Below, in pieces: positions 62,066-64,000 of a stretch of 64,000 nt of DNA (the stretch's first letter is position 1; every line of letters starts with the position of its first letter). Source of the DNA: Opitutia bacterium. Its GTDB lineage: Bacteria > Verrucomicrobiota > Verrucomicrobiia > Opitutales > Opitutaceae. The stretch spans positions 1-64,000 of the forward strand of contig CANHJG010000006.1 in NCBI GenBank assembly GCA_947461205.1, given 5' to 3'. Under the pieces are notes generated by a model. It was not told where the DNA came from. It was given only the letters and a program-made list of their open reading frames with translations, and did no database searches. The position numbers were made by a program, and so were the translations under genes.

Positions 62066-62308
62066 ATGCCTGATTCAAATCCCGGCACTCCCGTCGTCGC
62101 CGAAATTATTCCCCGCCTGAGCGAGTCGGGCTTTGAACCGTTCGCTCTCGTGCTGACCGATGGCTCCCGCCTCGACATTCCTTCCGCCGATCACTGCACC
62201 GTTTCGAAGCTGCTCGGGCGAGTCACCGTCGAGCACGATGACGGTTCGGTAATTTTCGTGAATCCGCTGCACGTCATCAAACTCGAGCGACTCAAGCCAG
62301 CGGCTTAA
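62066..62308 (+). CDS. small conserved-looking protein of unknown function
   Basis: 80 residues, MPDSNPGTPVVAEIIPRLSE then FEPFALVLTDGSRLDIPSAD, HDDGSVIFVNPLHVIKLERL. The F-x-(L/V)-x-L-x-D-G-x-x-(L/I)-x-(V/I)-P pattern and terminal N-P-L-H-V-I resemble small beta-barrel-like proteins I associate with verrucomicrobial genomes. No signal or membrane segment. Start ATG 62066 lies 78 bp after the strong terminator. Function unknown. Confidence 0.75.
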   Translation: MPDSNPGTPVVAEIIPRLSESGFEPFALVLTDGSRLDIPSADHCTVSKLLGRVTVEHDDGSVIFVNPLHVIKLERLKPAA

Positions 62309-62618
62309 TGCGGGAGGCAGACCGCCCCGCAAAGCGGGCGCGCCCAAGCTCGGGCGAATGGAGACCGCGAGAATCGCCTGAACGCAGGGTAAGCTGGGCG
62401 CATCCGCGTCATGATTGGGTGTCGCCAAGCGCATCCGATTCCGAATTTCGCGTCATCTGATTCTGTTCGCCGCGTTTACCCTCACTCCAATCCTTACGCT
62501 GGGGTCGATCGGCCTTCCGCAAAAGTCTCGGGGCCTTATTTTTTTCGCATTCCCATCTCGCCGCGAAACGCTTCCACTGGCCATGCCCGCCGCCTCTTTT
62601 CCCGCTTTCCCCTTCACC
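62309..62618. other. 310-bp gap with a partial copy of the upstream terminator sequence
   Basis: No gene assigned. At 62529-62543 the 15-mer cggggccttattttt repeats that at 61972-61986, but the left stem arm is missing, so it is unlikely to terminate. The hydrolase frame is open through part of this gap; the preferred start is at its end. Confidence 0.4.
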
Positions 62619-63575
62619 ATGCGCCCCCCCTGTCACTTCTCCATCGCGCTCCTCGCGCTCGCCGCCGCCGCCGCCCTCCCCGCCGCCGAAACGCCCGCCG
62701 CCAAGCCTGCCGCCGGCGCCCCCAAGGCCGCCCCCGCCGCTCCCGCCCCCACCCCCTACCCGCTCATTCTGGGCCCGATCCGCCTTTGGGAAGGCGATGC
62801 CCCCGGCGCCCTCGGCCAACGCCCGCAAGACATCCCGACCCTCACCCCGTTCCCCGCCGACCGAGCCAAGGACACCGGAGCGTCCATGCTCGTCCTCCCC
62901 GGCGGCGGCTACGGCGGCCTCGCTGAACACGAGGGCACCGGCTACGCCGAATTCTTCGCCGCCCGTGGCATCACCGCCTACGTCCTCAAATACCGCCTCG
63001 GCTCCAACGGCTACCGCCACCCGGTGATGCTCAACGACGCCGCCCGCGCCCTCCGCCTCCTGCGCACGTTTGCGAAACGCGACGGCCGCGACCCCGCCCG
63101 CATCGGCGTCATCGGTTCGTCCGCCGGCGGCCACCTCGCCTCGACCCTCGTCACCCACTTCGACGCCGGCCAACCCGCCGCCACCGACCCCGTCGAACGC
63201 GAGAGTTCCCGCCCCGACCTCGGCATCCTCTGCTATCCCGTCATCTCCCTCCTTCAGTTCGCCCACGCCGGTTCGCGCAAAAATCTCCTCGGCGACCAAC
63301 CCGATCCCGCTCTCGTCAAATTGCTCTCGAGCGAACTCCAGGTCACTAAAGACACCCCGCCCTGCTTCCTCTGGCACACGGTCGAAGACAAATCGGTCCC
63401 CGTCGAAAACACCCTGCTCTTCGCCGCCGCCCTCCGCCAGGCCGGCGGCCTTCCGTCCGTCCATATCTACGAAAAAGGCGCGCACGGCCTCGGCCTCGGC
63501 CGCGCCGGCAAACCCGCCCCGCCCTGGGCCGACCAACTCCTCTACTGGTTTTCCGAACGGAAATTCACCCCGTGA
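62619..63575 (+). CDS. secreted alpha/beta hydrolase (acetylxylan esterase/BD-FAE-like)
   Basis: 318 residues. A signal peptide (MRPPCHFSIALLALAAAAAL) is followed by an Ala/Pro/Lys linker (about 22-46). The hydrolase fold has the oxyanion motif LVLPGGGYGGLAEHEGTGYA, nucleophile S168 in GSSAGG, catalytic Asp in HTVEDKSVP and His in EKGAHGLGL. Family members deacetylate xylan or cleave feruloyl esters, so plant-polysaccharide use is a reasonable inference. ATG 62619 was chosen for the signal peptide; ATG 62583 is the alternative. The acyltransferase-like gene starts 21 bp later. Confidence 0.85.
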   Translation: MRPPCHFSIALLALAAAAALPAAETPAAKPAAGAPKAAPAAPAPTPYPLILGPIRLWEGDAPGALGQRPQDIPTLTPFPADRAKDTGASMLVLPGGGYGGLAEHEGTGYAEFFAARGITAYVLKYRLGSNGYRHPVMLNDAARALRLLRTFAKRDGRDPARIGVIGSSAGGHLASTLVTHFDAGQPAATDPVERESSRPDLGILCYPVISLLQFAHAGSRKNLLGDQPDPALVKLLSSELQVTKDTPPCFLWHTVEDKSVPVENTLLFAAALRQAGGLPSVHIYEKGAHGLGLGRAGKPAPPWADQLLYWFSERKFTP

Positions 63576-63596
63576 GCTGATCCGCCCGCGTCCGGC

Positions 63597-64000
63597 ATGA
63601 GCCTCGCGTCCGACCTCCTCGCCGCCGCGCTCCAGTTCGGCTGCGGCGTGCGTCCACTCCCCGCCGCCGCCCTCCCCGCCGGCCCCTGCGTGGTGTTCGC
63701 GAACCACTCGAGCCATCTCGACTTCGCGACCCTCTGGGCCGCCCTCCCGCCCGCCCAGCGCCGCCGCGTCCGCCCCGTCGCCGGCCGCGACTCCTGGGGA
63801 AAAGGCCCGCTCCGCCGCTGGCTCGCCGGCCGTGTGTTCCGCGCCTTCCTCATCGCACGCCAAAAAGTCACCGTTGCCACCCTCCTCGCGATCATCACCC
63901 AACTCACCGACCTCGTCGGCCTGAAAATCGGCGCGACCCGCCGCCACGACGGTCCCTGGGCCAGAGCGAAGGCGCCTTCGCCTTCAGCCTCTTCGCCCTG
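63597..64000 (+). CDS. PlsC-type acyltransferase, 3'-truncated by window edge
   Basis: ATG 63597 opens a frame through the window end; 134 residues are visible. VVFANHSSHLDFATLWAAL carries the N-H-x-x-x-x-D acyltransferase motif, followed by RPVAGRDSWGKGPLRRWLAG as in lysophosphatidic acid acyltransferases. The E-G-T-R block expected about 70 residues later is not visible; the residues there (LVGLKIGATRRHDGPW) keep T-R only, and the last stretch turns into low-complexity APSPSASSP. Either the family variant differs here or a frameshift lies near 63850-63950. It probably acts in membrane phospholipid synthesis if intact. Confidence 0.6.
   Translation, partial: MSLASDLLAAALQFGCGVRPLPAAALPAGPCVVFANHSSHLDFATLWAALPPAQRRRVRPVAGRDSWGKGPLRRWLAGRVFRAFLIARQKVTVATLLAIITQLTDLVGLKIGATRRHDGPWARAKAPSPSASSP

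Overview
The window is a GC-rich (roughly two-thirds G+C) bacterial chromosome segment with dense housekeeping genes on both strands. Gene content and signals point to Verrucomicrobiota, most likely the Opitutales/Opitutaceae. The clearest evidence is a lexA gene with a TGTTC-N4-GAACA operator, heading a lexA-imuA-imuB-dnaE2 mutagenesis cassette. A GAF-PilB fusion, an OpcA/Zwf pair and small lineage-type proteins fit the same picture. This placement is an inference from content, not from a marker gene. Few starts have a strong Shine-Dalgarno sequence, so starts were chosen by family alignment and N-terminal features.

Layout. 1-9 kb: 3' part of a UvrA-type ATPase, a receiver-only response regulator, a 33-residue-repeat ankyrin protein, enolase with two stacked terminator hairpins, a secreted low-complexity protein, a WYL-domain relic, a second receiver-only regulator and an RlmI-type rRNA methyltransferase. 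9-15.6 kb: release factor RF3, a PBP5-type carboxypeptidase, a NicO-like membrane protein with a His-rich loop, and overlapping hemF-hemE. 15.6-21.3 kb: a perfect 23-bp palindrome, ileS, a DksA-like protein with an Ala/Pro/Lys repeat tail, lspA and yicC. 21.3-27.7 kb (minus): trpB (4-bp overlap with yicC), a decayed SpoIIE-type phosphatase, its intact STAS partner, aconitase and a peroxiredoxin. 27.9-33.6 kb: tyrS, a phospholipase-D-type synthase, opcA-zwf and yraN. 33.7-42 kb: GAF-PilB ATPase, a TPR membrane protein and smc. 42.5-51.5 kb: a beta-lactamase-fold hydrolase, a GT39-type membrane protein, a GNAT enzyme, a glcD-type oxidase, a frameshifted phosphodiester glycosidase, a 2-hydroxyacid dehydrogenase, an Ldh2-type dehydrogenase and a 94-residue unknown. 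51.5-61 kb: tRNA-Arg(TCG), the lexA SOS cassette and hrpB. 61-62 kb: about 1.2 kb without a credible gene, ending in a 12-bp GCAA-capped terminator. 62-64 kb: a small conserved-looking protein, an esterase and the start of a PlsC-type acyltransferase.

How genes work together. LexA, a 53-codon ORF, ImuA, ImuB and DnaE2 form one SOS-type translesion module. HemF and HemE are consecutive heme-pathway enzymes. OpcA and Zwf are an enzyme with its assembly factor. The STAS protein and the broken phosphatase are the remains of a partner-switching pathway. Smc and the TPR protein share a transcript.

Most noteworthy: the candidate structured RNA near 61-62 kb, the small ORF inside the SOS cassette, the decaying phosphatase beside a still-intact STAS gene, and the palindrome at 15.6 kb. 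I found no CRISPR array, insertion sequence or prophage.
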